DNA of 64,000 nucleotides from Cladopsammia gracilis. Taxonomy: Eukaryota; Cnidaria; Anthozoa; Scleractinia; Dendrophylliidae. The stretch lies in assembly GCA_022457155.1 (NCBI GenBank), contig JAJGOT010000169.1, forward strand, positions 1,005,001 to 1,069,000, written 5' to 3'. Below are positions 35,601-50,600 of this stretch, piece after piece. The notes beneath the pieces were generated by a model. That model was not told where the DNA came from. It saw only the letters and a list, made by a program, of their open reading frames with translations, and did no database searches. Each line of letters starts with the position of its first letter. Positions within the stretch are counted from its first letter, which is position 1. Both the position numbers and the translations under genes were made by a program.

Positions 35601-38600
35601 ACTAATCTGGATTGGAATAGGTTTTGGGGTCAGTTCACCGAGGGAATAGACAAGTCCGAAATGGCTGCTATCACTAAATTTTCATATCTAAAGGAATTTG
35701 TTGATCCTAAAGTCAGAAAAGGCATCGATGGGTTGCCGTTTACCGCCGAGGGCTATGAGAAGGCAAAGGCTGTTTTGATTGAGCGTTACGGAAATGTCAG
35801 CGAAGTGGTGAAAGCCTACGTTAAGGATATCTTGGATTTGCCGAAAATAAATGGAAACCAACCTCGAAAAATTCATCAATTTTACGAAAGGTTGCTATAC
35901 GACGTTCAATCTCTCGAGACCATGGGAAAGCTAAGTGTGGTGAATGGAAACGTACCTCTAACGATCGATAAACTTTCCGGAATTCGTGGAGATTTGGTAC
36001 GGAACGATGAAGAATGGCAAAGCTGGGATTTCCTGAAACTGTGTGATGCATTAAAGTCGTGGACTCGCCGGAATCCCGTAGATTCAGATGAACCGCGGTC
36101 GTTCAAACGTGATCGCTCGCCCTCACGAAATTACCATACAAAGCAACATGACGCGAAACCACGTGGTTGCGTTTACTGTGAAGATAACTCGCACAAGAGT
36201 TCGGAATGTACACGCGTTGTTAGTTGCGACGAGAGGAAGAAATTTCTGGCAGAAAACAAACTCTGTTTTAACTGTGCTTGCCCAAAACATAGGGCTGCTG
36301 AGTGTGCAAGCAAAACAAGATGCAATTTATGCTCCAGGAAGCACCACACCTCCATCTGTCCTGATCAACAACCTAAGAGAGACAGCGTGTTGTCTTCTGT
36401 CGATGCTGAGAAAGTGGTTTACCCGGTTGTAGTGATTAAGGTTGGTGGTATTGAGTGTCGCACATTGTTGGATTCTGGTTCATCTAGTTGTTATGCTTCA
36501 GCCAAACTACTGGATATGCTGGGACAGAAGCCAACAGAGATCAAGCCTAAGAGAGTTGAGATGCTTATGGCTTCAACCACAGCGAGAATGGAAGTTTTCA
36601 AGACCACTGTTTCTTCCAGGTCTGGTGATTACCGTTTAGAAGTCAGTCTCACCAAGGTCAATCGAGGAGAGCTCCTTAACCTGGAAAATCCCCAATACCA
36701 ACAGTTGACTAACACTTACCCCCACTTAAAGGGTGTGGAAATGGATGATACGGATACCAAACCGTTGCTGCCAGTTCATGTTATTTTGGGTGCTGGAGTG
36801 TATGCTCGAATTAAAACTGATACTCGACCAAGGATTGGTAACCAAGGGGAACCTGTAGCTGAGCGCACCAAATTGGGATGGGTTATTCTTTCTCCAGGAG
36901 AGGAGATTGATACTACACACATGCTCCTTACTCAAACTAGTCAAGTGGATTATGAGGAACTGTGCAAGTTAGACGTGTTAGGACTTGCCGACACACCGCA
37001 ACATGACCAAGGTGAAGTGTACAGAGAGTTTCGTGAGCAGTTATCGCGCAGTGAAATGGGATGGTATGAAGCGGCCTTGCCATGGAAAGGCAACCACCCA
37101 CCTTTACCTTCAAATGAGTATGGAAGTCTTCGCCGCCTGGAGAGTTTGAAGCGTAAATTGAAACGGACTGGGTTGGAAGAGGCCTACAGCGAGATCATTG
37201 AAGAACAGAAAGCTGAAGGGATTGTGGAAACAGCTGATCAGCCAGCTCAGGGAGTGCAGTTCTACATTCCCCATAAACCTGTCATCCGGGAAGATGCCGC
37301 AACAACCAAAGTACGTGTAGTGTATGATGCATCTGCTAAAGCCCAGCCTAATGCGGTGTCATTGAATGATTGTTTGTATCCTGGCCCCCCTCTTCAGAAT
37401 AAATTGTGGAATGTCCTCGTCCGGTCACGCATGCATCCTGTGGCACTTGTAGGAGATTTAAAGAAGGCGTTTTTGCAAGTACGAATAAGACAAGCTGACC
37501 GTGATGCTCTGCGGTTTCATTGGAGGCAGGGAGAACACTCAAACATTGAGACATTGCGATTTACAAGAGCTTTATTTGGCCTAGCGCCATCTCCCTTTCT
37601 TCTAGGTGGTGTAATTGAGTGCCACCTGGACACCTGGAAAGAACGTGAAAATGTTGCAGTAGCTGAACTGAGAGAAAGTCTATATGTGGATGACCTGCTA
37701 AGTGGTGGAGCGACAGTGGAAGAAGCCAAAGAGCTGAAGGAAAAAGCCATCGAGATCTTTGAAGACGCAACTTTTACATTGCATAAGTGGCAGTCAAATG
37801 AGCCTCAACTAGAAGAAAGTACTGTGTCTCCAGAAGAAGAGAGGACCTTCGCAAAGCAGCAGCTTGGAGAACCCCAGGCAGGAGGATCAAGCCTACTCGG
37901 ACTGGGATGGAACAAGAAAAGTGATGAAGTCATTGTATCTTTCCCTGACTGGGAAGCAGCTCCAACTAAAAGAGGTGTCCTTCGCAAGCTTGCAAGTATC
38001 TATGACCCTTTAGGCTTAGTTTCGCCAGTGACTCTGCTAGGGAAGTGTTTGTACCGTGCTGTATGTTGTGAAAAGTTGGCATGGGATGCGCAGTTGACAG
38101 GCAGGCTGAAACTCAAGTGGCAGAGGTGGGAACAAAGTCTACCCAAACAGATATCTGTAAGTCGCACCTTCGCTGACCACAGGGAACCCATCCATGAAAT
38201 TCATTTGCACGGCTTTGGAGATGCGAGTAGTTGTGGTGTAGGTGCAGCAGTGTATGCAATCGTTAAACAAGAATCTGGGACAACTCAACGGCTCCTAGCA
38301 GCGAAAGCCAGGCTCGCCAAACAGGGTTTAACGATCCCCCGACTCGAGCTAATAGCGGGGCATATGGTGACAAATTTGTTGGTTAACGTGAGAGTCGCAT
38401 TGGAGGTGCGGCCAAAACTTCAAAACTTTTGTTTATTTTCACGGCTTATTTGAAATAGCGTGACGAATTGCGCGACAAATTTAAAACCTTCAGAAATCGG
38501 AAGCAAAACATCGTTAAAACCCGAAACTTTTTGTGAAGGATTGTAACACTGGTATCTACATGCCATGTTAGAAACAGCTTTGTAGGATGTAAAGTTTAGA

Positions 38601-41600
38601 TTTTGAATTTTTATGACGCATGTGCAAGCCAAGAATACACATGACATCATATATACCGTAAAATACCTCCCCCAACCCACTTTCTTTCGAAAATAGGCCC
38701 TCCCGAATATAAACCACATGGTCTAATCAAAGATAAACCTTCAAATCCAAATGGTAAGAACTACGAAGTTCGCAGACTGCAGAACTTGATTGTATCTTTG
38801 GATTTTTATCTGATGAATAAAACACAAGTCTGACTGACTGACTGGCTGAGCTGACTGACTGACTGACTTGCATACATTTAAGAAGTTTAACGTGAAACAA
38901 TGCCAGACAGCTTCCCTCTTTGCCCTCTTTGCCAGCAGTCATATAGGATGCCCCAAAGTTAGTGAAGGGGCGCCGCGTGCTTAGATTGCAACACAGTCTG
39001 TACTTTGACGTGAAAGAATCCACCGAAAAGCGAAGCAAAGGTGAATGTTAGGGGTACGAAAAGGTCTGGTGCAAATGCGCGCGCTAGCGGGAACATGGGG
39101 CTCGCGCGAGTATGCGATGCTTCGCATCCAGCTCTTCAACGAGCTGTTCAGGAAAAACATACTGTTTTGCAATCTACAATGTGCTTTGCTCTTAGTAATT
39201 TTACTTGAATGTCTCACTTTTATAAATAGGCTTACGAAACTCGGAAATAGCTTATTGAACAAACTGAACAAACTTCTCAATAAGCACGCACCTTTTAAGC
39301 CAATATCAAAACGTAAGAAAAAGAGATTATTAAAACCCTGGGTAACAAAGGGGATCAGGAAATCGATTAAAATAAAAAATGATCTTTATTGTTCGGGCGA
39401 CACCGCCGCCTACAAATTCTATCGGAACAAAGTGTTGATGCTCACGCGAATTAGTAAAAAGATGTATTTTCACAAATATTTTGAAGAAAACTTTACCAAT
39501 ACCAAAAAAATGTGGGAGGGCATCAACAGTCTTTTAGGCCGGAAAAACAAAGTTCACAAAGATATAATCTCTCTTAAATGCCCGAGTAGCAATCTAATGT
39601 CACAAAATCCCTCTGAGTTTCCTGACATAATGAATAAATACTTTTCTTCAATAGGACATAACCTGGCTTCCAAAATGCCAAACTCACCAAAGCAATTTAC
39701 CGATTATCTACCAAAGTTAGACTTTGCTAGTTCATTCTTTTTTAACCCTGTATCTCCTTCTGAAATTGATTCTGAAATAATGACTATTCAACTAAATAAG
39801 GCACACGGGCTGTATTCATTTCCTACCCGCATTCTAAGATCGGCTAAACATATTATAAGCCAACCTCTATCTATGCTTATCAATAAATCAATTGAATGTG
39901 GAACCTACCCATCTAAATTAAAGCTTGCCAAAGTAATTCCAATTTACAAAAGTGGCGATGAATCTGACCCCTCCAATTATAGACCGATATCGCTTCTCTC
40001 CATTTTTAACCGTATCTTTGAAAAGATGATGTATAATCGCCTCAAGTCATTTATTGAAAAAAGCAATATTCTCCACGATTCACAATATGGTTTTCGTGAA
40101 AAAAGGTCTACTGAGCATGCTATTTTAGACATAATTAATGAAATTGAAACTAACATGGATAAGAAGTTGTACTCATGTGGTGTGTTCATTGACTTACAAA
40201 AAGCCTTTGACACAGTAAATCACTCAATATTATTAAGAAAATTAAATCATTATGGAGTACGTGGAATAATTAATGATTGGTTTGCATCATACCTAGTGGG
40301 TCGTCAACAAACAACACAAATTGGTCCCAAAAACATATCCAAAAAAGAAGTAGTGTTATCAGGTGTCCCACAGGGATCGGTCCTAGGACCCCTACTATTC
40401 CTTATTTATATTAATGATATATCTAGCAGCTCTGATAAACTGAAGTTCTACTTATTTGCTGATGATACTAATTTGTTATATGCTGACAAAAATCTCAAAT
40501 CGCTCGAATCTACAGTTAATGCAGAAATTTCTCGGGTTTATAATTGGTTAATCGCAAATAAATTATCACTAAATATAAAGAAATCTAACTTTGTCATTTT
40601 TAGACCAAGACAAAAAAAGTTAAATCACCAAGTCAACCTGAAAGTGTTTGACCATCATAACAACTCGTTCATTTCTTTAGAATGCAAAAATTATGTCAAA
40701 TATCTAGGTGTGCTTATTGATGAAAATCTTTCTTGGAAATACCATATCGCTCACATCGCTTCAAAAATAAGTAAAACAGTTGGCATCATTGCCAGCCTGA
40801 GACACTTTGTACCCCTGAATACTTTACACCACATATACATATCTCTTATTCAGCCCTACTTATTGTATGGCATAGTCGCTTGGGGCCAAGCTGCTAAAAC
40901 TTACAAAAACAAAATTCTCATTCTTCAAAAACGCGCCCTCCGCCTCATGTTCTTTGGTGACTATAATTCTCATGCAGTACCTTATTTTGCCTCCTCTGGC
41001 TTTCTTCCCTTAGATCTACTGTACTTTAAATCCGTTGCTATTCTAATGCATGATATATCTAACAGTTTAACACCTACTAACATATCTAACTTATTTGCTT
41101 CCCAATCTAATATTCATTCATATAATACAAGATCATCTTCAAGAGGTGACTATTATGTTAAACACTCAAGGTTAGATAAACAAATTAAGTCTTTTTCAAG
41201 ATATGGTGTAAAAGTCTGGAATAGCTTACCGTGTGAAATGCGTCAAATGTCCAAAAATAACTTTAAAATCAATGTCCACGACACTTTACTCCGAATACTT
41301 TCAGAAGAAAATGATTATATTGATTTACCCGACTTAATAACAAAAATTTCCTGAAAACTTGGCCTTCTTATATTTGCAATGTTCATGATTGTAAACTTAA
41401 TTAAATTGAATTTATTTATATTTATTTGTTTATTTATTTAACTACTGTTTTTCTCTAGTCTTTCTTGTGTTCTGTCTGTATATGTATTACATACGTGTAA
41501 CCACTGCCCGCCTCGACTAGCTAATCTGCTAACTGCGGGCAGTGGATATTGCTTTATGTAAAATTTGTGATTATTAATAAACAGTTGAAACAGTTATTAA

Positions 41601-44600
41601 TAAACAGTTGAAACAGTTATTCTCAGCACAATTTTACAGAAAGGCTTACCGAGCTTTTTCTTGGAGGCAGTTTCCGACCTTTTGATGCTGTTGATAAAAA
41701 AAGAAACTTATCACTTCCACAAACGAAAAAAGGAAGGGAGAATGTAAAGAACTGTAACGTTTTGGGCAGATCTACGGGTAGAGAAGTTAACGTTAGCCAG
41801 GAGCCTAGAGCAAGTAATTGTCGAGACATCCGCAGCATGGGAGTCGGGCAAAATTAAGTTATGCAGTTATCAAGTTAAGTTATGCAGATGTCCGTATTAC
41901 AGAACCCACGAAACGACTTCATTTCAAGGGCTCTTGTAACCATAACAGGTGTATTGGATGCCACAAGGTATACAAGCACGAAGACTTGAAAACAATTTTA
42001 AGAAATATATCAAACACGGAAATCTTGATGAAACACTCTTTATCGTCAGTTTGATATATTATTTAAAACATCGGCCAGCAAGCTTGTAACACGCAGCGTG
42101 TGTCCACACTAAAATTGTTGTGCAATACTACAGAGGTAGCGTTTTACGTCAGCTGCACGCACCGATTTCAAGAGCGGGCTTTAAACTCAATGGGCCGGTT
42201 ATTTAAACGAAGTCTAACTTTGACCGCGGTTTAAGAAATTTAATGGACCTCCATATCAGTTTATAAGTTGGTTATTTTTACATTTGAGTAGATTCATGTT
42301 TTTCTAGTCTCTGCTATTTGCCTACTTAACATTGTTTACATTAAAAAGCGTTTAAATATTAGGGTTTGGTCAGATTGAAGTTGAGTTAAACCGTGGTTTT
42401 GTTTAACACCGTCTAAACTTCGTTTTAATAACCGGCCCAATGGATCTAACATTAGCGTTTAATGTTGCGTGACGCTGTTTGTCCGGAGCCTTTGGGGTGT
42501 TAACATGAAGCCCGTATGCGATTCATACCGTGTTCATTCCGGCTCCCTTTTGTGGTTCTACAAGCTTGTTTACATGCTTCAGGGGCAAAGCCGTCTACCA
42601 GTACGAGTCATACCAAACCCTGTCCCTAGGATCCGGGGTCATTCCGATAGCTGCACCGGATCAAGATCCTAATACCGGTGGGATAACACAAACCGGTATC
42701 GTATTGTGACATAGCCGTCTGTCTCATAATCCGTTTTTTTTTTTTCATTTCGTTAAAAAAAAGCCCTCATCCCGCTTTAAAGTTTTCATCCCGTACTGGT
42801 GTCAACAGCCCCTGAAAGAGGTTTCCAAATTAAGAAGGTGTTAAGAAGGAGAGATTCAAATGTATTTGATTTATCCACAGTAAGATCTTATCTCCGACAA
42901 AAAGAGCAAGGCTAAAGACGAAGGTGCCTTACCAGAAAACTTGGCAGCACTCTGCACGCTTCCTTTGTTTGTATTTTCCTTTCTCTTTATTGACGCAGAA
43001 TAAATAGCTTCAACCTGAGAGGAGTCTGGCTTCTTGAGGTACATGGCTGGAGCCCAGCCTTCACGATTTTGGTAACTGAAGCAATTAACAGAAATATACT
43101 TGTCAAACTCATGAAAACTCATCTAGTTTAAAGAAAATATAGCCAATATTATTTCGGAAACAATGGGTCCAACGAACGATTTTTAACGCAAAACTTGTTG
43201 TGTTCTTCCGGGAACAATGATGTTGCAAGTGTTTTAAGATGGTTAACGAACTTGCAACATGTTGCCTTAACGTTAAGGTGGCTCCAAGTGGTTTTTTTTG
43301 GGTCACACTTCCCTTTTTGAATGCGCTGATACATAATCCTACTTTAGCTCAATGAATCTGAATTTGATACCAGTTGTTAGGCTTGGATGATGCTCTTTTT
43401 ATGCTAATCAGCGTTTCCATAACAACGGTAAACAAACATGGCGAAAAACAGTTTTTTATTAAATATCTTTCAATTTTGGGAAAACCCGCGACAAGCGAAT
43501 AAATGCGCTATAATCTACACAGTGTAGCACACCAAATGGGGAAATTTCAAACAAATTAAACAGTTCGATTTTGAATAAATCGCTGAAACATTTTTAACAT
43601 GTGTTTTTTCATGTTTTAAATATAAGCGGACAAAACAATCCATAGGACTCACAAATTATCATTAAATTACCAATGAACAATGAACTAGCTCATACATACT
43701 AATGAGCTTTGCTCCATACGCGTCCTTGACGCATATACGCAGACGCGTATACGCGTTTGGTGCTGACGCGTTATACGCGTATGTTTTGGTTCGCTTTACT
43801 CTGACCTGCACTGTAGTTTATCATCCGTCAAAACCTTCACCAATCATATTCATTGTTTTTGTTATTCTTTAGTTTTTTCAAAACCACTTGTATAACGTTT
43901 TTACAGTTGTTACTCTCCTGTGGCGGTGCTGTTTATTTGCTATACAAGGTAGTCCTACCTTTCGTGTCTGTGGATGAATTCCCCAAGTGTGACCTTTCGA
44001 ATTAAAGCTATCGAGCAGTACTCTCCTGTGGCGGTGCTGTTTATTTGCTATACAAGGTAGTCCTACCTTTCGTGTCTGTGGATGAATTCCCCAAGTGTGA
44101 CCTTTCGAATTAAAGCTATCGAGCAGTACTCTCCTGTGGCGGTGCTGTTTATTATGCTGTACAAGGTGGTTCTATCTTTCGTGTTTGTGGATGAATTCCT
44201 CAAGTGTGACCTTTCGAATTAAAGCTATTACACAGTACGTTCCTGTGTTACTTTTTATAAGCTGTACAAGGCGATTCTACCTTTTGAGTCTGTGGATGAA
44301 ATCCTACAGTGTGACCATTCAAATTAATGTTATCGAGCAATATTTTCCTGTGTTGCTGTATGTTATGCCGTACAAAGTGGTTCAAACTTTTGAGTCCCTC
44401 CATGAAAAAGAAATTCAACAAAACTTTCATGTGGTGATGTTTGTTTTCCTATATTTAGCAAAATATAACTCGGGCAAAGAGTGAGGAGAAGTCATTCATT
44501 TTAAGAACTCACCGAACAAGCCACCAACCATCAAAGTTTTTCTCGAGCACAGTCACTAACACACCAAGTTCAAAGGACATTTCATCATCAAGCTCTGCTT

Positions 44601-47600
44601 TGTAAGCTGCAGTCGTAATGAATTTCTCTATCAATTGTAGAAATAAAAATTAGCAAGAAGGAACATAACTGCAATTTATATAGATAAAATGTGGCTTAGA
44701 CCACGGCTTCTTAACTCCGGTCTAAACGTCTTTTAAATGATCGCCCATCAGTTTTATATATTTCTGACAAAAGTGGAAAACGTTTAACAAAGAGATTCCA
44801 TTTTGCCGTGCGACTGCCCAGTTATAGATCACAGATGATTGCCAAAATGTGCTAAGAACAAAAAAGTGGCCATCGAGCCGCAAGCGAGTTGGTCACTGAT
44901 GTTCTCACTACATTTTGACGTCTTCTGTTATCTGTAACTGAACAGTCGCACGGCAAAATGGAAACTATTTGTTTTATACAATAACAGGGAAGAAAAACTA
45001 GCCTTGTGGCACTCAACACATGACTGTTCGGGGATTTTGTTCTAATTTCGGCATTTTCCACGTCAACAAAACTACTTTTCGCTTCGGTTTCCTTTTTTTT
45101 CTTAGCTTCTGCTAAACATTTTTTCAATGCTTTCACTTATCCTTTTCGGAATAATCTCGTCCACATTTTCAAAACTGTCCGCCATGTAGGACGAAACAGA
45201 GAAACAACTTCCCCAAGACGTCAGCTGCGCGTCTACTTAACAAATAGATTCCATTTGGCCGTGTGTCTGTTCAGTTATAGATCAGAGATAACGTCAAAAT
45301 GTGGTAAGAACAAAAAAGTTGCACACGAGCCGCAGGCGAGTGTGTCACTGATGTTCTTACCACATTTTGACGTCATCTGTGATCTATAACTGAACAGACA
45401 CACGGCCAAATGGAATCTATTTGTTTTATACAATGAACAGAAAAGTAAAACGAGTAAAATTACGAACTTGCCTCGTAGCGCTCGACTGTTTGAAGATTTG
45501 TTCCAGTTTAGGTATTTTTCAAGTCGCCAAGAATATTTTTCGTCTTGGTTTCCTCTTTTTCTTGCTCGTAAACAGCTCTTGCTAAACATTTTTCGAGGCT
45601 TTCACTTGCTCAATCCAGAATAATCTCGCAAACATTTTCAAAACTGTGCGCCATGTTGGACAAAACAAAGCAAACAATTTTTCTATGACGTCAGCCGTGC
45701 GTCTGTACTCTGATAGATCATAGGCAACGACCAATCACAGAGCGCATAGTATTCAGTTCATTGTATAAACTCTAATAGATCAAAGCTAATGACCAATCAA
45801 AATGCACGCAGAATTCAGTATCTTGCATAAAATGGAACATAAAATGACGAGCTCTTTAGGAAAATCCTTAACTCACCTTCCGTAACTCGCTGATTTGCAA
45901 ACTCATCCGCTGACCCATCTTCACTCTCAAGATAAGCCGCTGGAACCCAGCCCTGCTCTTCATCCACATTAACAAACCACCAGCCTATCAAATAACACAT
46001 GTAAAGACCAGCTCAGTTATTCATTCACTAATCTTATGACGAAGAATGGAAACTTTTCTTTTATAACGACTTTAATGCAAAACGTTTTAGTTTGCAAGAA
46101 AAAGCAATTTGAAAGAAGAGTTTCGGCAAAGCAATGACCAAGGTTCTGGGTACTGTAAATAACGGTCGTTAATATTATAAAAGTTCTTGGAAGTTTAGCC
46201 TCCTGGCAAAAGAAATTGTATCAAAGGTTAGGCTACGCAAACAAGTCCACAAGAGAAAACATGAGCAGTTTGTTTGAGCAGTTCTTCGCGTTTTTTGTGA
46301 ATTGTAACTTACAGTTTATTTATTTTTTTGATAATGAATATAGCCGGACACTTTTATCATTGAACAATTCTTGTTAAAATAACATTAAGCTCTCAAGGCG
46401 GACACTAAAACTGCAAATCGCACAAATTTGACCAACCACAACATTGATAACTTGTCACAAACAGATTTTAACATACAAGAACAGGTACTACATTGTATTT
46501 ATTGGAAAAATGTCTTTGTGAACAAAACACATCAACTCACTTTTCTTGTCTCTCTTATCAATTACTTTCAGCTCCATAATCAGAGATTTCTAGTATCATC
46601 TTACATCAACTCTCTACAAGGTGGACAACTCTCTAAGGCAGACAGCAAGAGGGTGTCCGCCTAAGAGACAGCTGACTGCATCTTTAGCAGAATTTACCGT
46701 TTTCATTCTTGTCAATAACTTCCACTATGTCTCCTGCAACCATATTGACTTCATTTCTGTTCTGTTTCTTGTAGTCAGCAATGGCTACGTACTGTTCCAG
46801 CATCACAGGACCACTTATGTTCTCCGCTGCTAAAAAAATATTCAGAGAATCAGTTAAACCACAATAATCATGAATATTAGCAGCTATGTGTTCACATGTA
46901 GTCTAATGCACACCGGCTTGGGGAAGTTTTGGAGAAGTTTTGGAGAATGCAAAAGACAGAATTCAGGCAATATTCATGTTCCCAATCTTCCATTCGTGTT
47001 GTAGGCTTGTAAGTATGCTTGCCATTTTCCACTGATTTTTTTTTTAATAGTGACAACCTTATAAATTTAATCTAATTGTCTGACATTCCTTGCAAAGTAA
47101 CAAAAAGATCCGTTTGCAGGATAAGAAAGCAAAGCATGATTGAGCTGAACTTACTGTAGGTATTACGAATGAGTTACATGTAAAATGTATCTTTCATTGA
47201 TCAACTGAACATGAATGTATCTTATGTAAGCAAGCATCATATATGTGAAAGGTCATGTTACCAGATGGGCATGCATTGGTTACAAAAATAAGTCAAATAG
47301 AAGTCAAAGTGGCTTACGCAAATTTAGTTCTTGACATACAAACGATTAAAGAATAAAAATTGCCTTGCTCCGAGGTCGAATATACTGCTGTTCAGTTTTG
47401 CACTTCTTGGACTGTTTTAGCACAGCATAAAATCATACACTTAACATCCTAAAACCTGTTTAAACTGCATCAAAACAGAAAGAGAAATAATACAGCATAG
47501 GAACAAGGTTAGAATAGCGTTCCGCCCAGATGACGTCATATTTGGCAGCATTGCATTGTGGGATCGAAATGCGGACAAATATTTTAAAATGGCTGCCTCG

Positions 47601-50600
47601 GAAACACCAGTTTTTGCGATTCCTGTACATGTTGTGGATAATTGTCGAGTTGTACCCAAGAACATTGCTTCGTAGCACCTGTTTTTTCGTAGCTACCTGC
47701 ATAGTTCTTGAATGTTTGTACGCATTTCAATCCCATGATGCTGCGCACCAATTCTATTTTTAGAATCTGGGGGGAACGCTATTCTGTAAGTGTGTTGTAC
47801 CTGATTCCCTCTTTCTCTTGTCTTTCCTAGAGAAAATACAAGAGTTAATATTACTTTGGAGTATGTTCAACAAAGCTACATGCACAAAAATGAGAAAGGT
47901 AAGTCTTCACAAGTCTAATGGCTCACAACTGCGGGAGCCTAATCCGGTTTCTGTAGCATGTAGTGACTGAGAGCTACATGCTAGGTTACCCCCTAAAATT
48001 ATGTTGCCGGTACCCATTTATACACCAGGGTGGAGAGAGGCAATGTAGAGCAATGTTTCTTGTCTAAGGAAACAACATGACAGCATTGTCCAGAGCTAAT
48101 ATGTTGCATACTAGTACAGGTAGCGATAGATTTTCTATGTACATCGTGATCTACTGTACTATTACACATTTGTTTGAAAAAATTTTGTTTCTCAGATCCA
48201 CTACACTGATCAAGAATTGCTTTTATAGGCACACAATACATGTACAATGTATTCATTTTATGTCAAATAAGTATTGTATGGTTGCAAACATTTTTGGCAT
48301 ATCTCTCCCATGGGAAATTCTGCAAAGGGGCAGGGGGCTTTAAAATGTCAAAGTAAGTTTTTAAAGCAAAGTACCATATGAAGCTCAATAATGAAGGGGT
48401 GAGTGGAATAAAGCCCTAAGTGACTTCTGATCAACTGTTAGATTCTCCTTCCAGTTTGTCTTTTATAATTATGCTCATGTAACAAAGGGAGAATTTGGTT
48501 TCAGATTAGGGCCTTATTTCAGTTTGGGATAAGGCCCTAAGTGACTCCTGATCTATAGCCAAATTCTCCCTTTGTTACATGAGCATATACAAGACAGACT
48601 GTAAGGAGAATCTAGCAGTTGATCAGAATTCACTTAGGGCTTTATTCCACTCACCCCTTCAATTGGAATTTCCAGAAGGGGTGAGGTGGGGGGTTGGTTG
48701 GAGTCCATACCAAAAACCTTTCCTGGGAGGGAAATGGATATTTTCAGGAACACCTTCATGTACCTACATGTACAACCGTGGACGAAATAGCTTGGGACAC
48801 TTAAGAAAATACTACACAATGACAATTTTTTTCAACGAGAGAAACTATCATTCCATTTCCTAGCCCCCCCTCCCCCCAATACAAAGTTGAGACATTGTGG
48901 CTTGGTTATATGCATCAAACTCAACATTGTATTGGGGGTGGGGAGGGGGAGGTAATGACAAAGTCAATTTGTGGGGAAAAAGGTTAAGTGTCCCAAAACT
49001 TCTGACCAAGATTGTAGTACAGGATTGCTGAGTTGCAACTGCATTCAGCATAAACACATTCTTTGCAGGTTCAATGTTAAGTATAAGCATGCATGTGCCT
49101 GCTCAACAACAGGAGATCAAGTGAAAAGAATCTAGAATGGTACTGTACCTCCACTTTACATCAAATTTGCCTATGTTAAATGATCAGACCAACTTGCCTA
49201 AATTTGTATACAGTGGTCATGCAAAACTGAGGTGAAGCAGTTGGTTGACTTTTAAAATCTGAACTCAGTGATGAAAGTTAATGCAGGTCTGCAATTGCAT
49301 GTTAATGCATAAGTACATGCAAGTAGTGGGTACACAAACAAAGATGCAAATGAAACGTTTTTGACCAACAAACAGAACCATACAATATAATTCAACATTA
49401 ACATGACTGTGTTAAATTTAACTTACTCTTTAGCAGGTAGATCTATGTCCTCTGCCCTTGGCTTAAAGAACTTTAACACAGTATCACATGATGAGATCTT
49501 TGAAGGTAATGAGATAAGTTCCTGAAAGAAAAGTTTTAAAACGCAGTAAGATGGAATAGTGGACAATATACTCTATCTTGTTATAAAAATTACAAATACT
49601 TGACATTCGTTTTTTAAGCAATTAAGGTGGGGCTTTGCAAATGAGAAAAGGTGGTCATTAATGCTATTCAGACTGAGGGGAGGGGGAGGGGGGAGAGCAC
49701 ACGCTGTCTTTAAGAAGCATTTACCCACCAAACTTTGTGACTTTTTCTGAAATTTATCAGGGAAGAGTTTGTTCATGACATGTCATGTTTCCATCGCAAA
49801 CATATTTTGCCTAAATTAATGTTTAAATTGACAATTTTTAAAATGTTTACCATTTTTGTTATGATTTTGATGAATTGTGACTCAAATTTGCTGCTTTTCT
49901 AACATGAAGGAAATCTGAGATGACGGTCCAAATGACTGCCATTTGGAATGATCACACAATTTCTGATTCACATGATGTCATCACCTCAAGTGACCTACAC
50001 ATGAACTTTAACTTTTTCATGAATTCATAATTTATTTTAAAACTTTTTAAAAAGTCTCATAGCAGTAGCTTTAAAGGAGCTATGTAATGGTGACTTATGG
50101 TTTTAGGGTCAAAACCGCCCCAAATTAAAACAAAGTACCTTTGTCGTACACAAAATGCTTATAGAACACTAACAGGAAGATGACAAGTGAATTCTTGAAG
50201 AGAAAATAAACCATAATCAGAGTTTTAGCGAGTTTCCAGGAGAAAAGTGATAAACTTGAAAAAAATAGGTTGTCATATGCAGGGACTACAGGGATGTAGC
50301 TAAGATATCCAACAGGTGGACTTTTGTTCATCACAGGCAGAAAATTTTGGTAAAAAAAGAGAGAGAGTTAAGCAGAGACAGTTTACCAGGCAGAAAAAAA
50401 TCAAGAAAAGTCAGTTTTTAGGCGGTTATTTTTTCCGCCTTTCGCCTATTATTTACATCCCTGGACTATATGTGGCTACTAATGTAAACAATGAAAGCAT
50501 CCTGTGAGCCAGCCTGTAAATAAGAAATGGTAACGCATAACGCAATATCGCAGTAAGCTTATGTTTTCATACTGACACGGCTCAATATCTATATTTTTAA

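Noticed and set aside
36088..36432. Alternative frame within the BEL/Pao Gag region
   Set aside because: A shadow of the Cys/His knuckle coding sequence in another frame.
43911..44440. Regular repeats resembling a CRISPR array
   Set aside because: Units are contiguous 108-bp tandem copies without unique spacers, in a eukaryotic intron.
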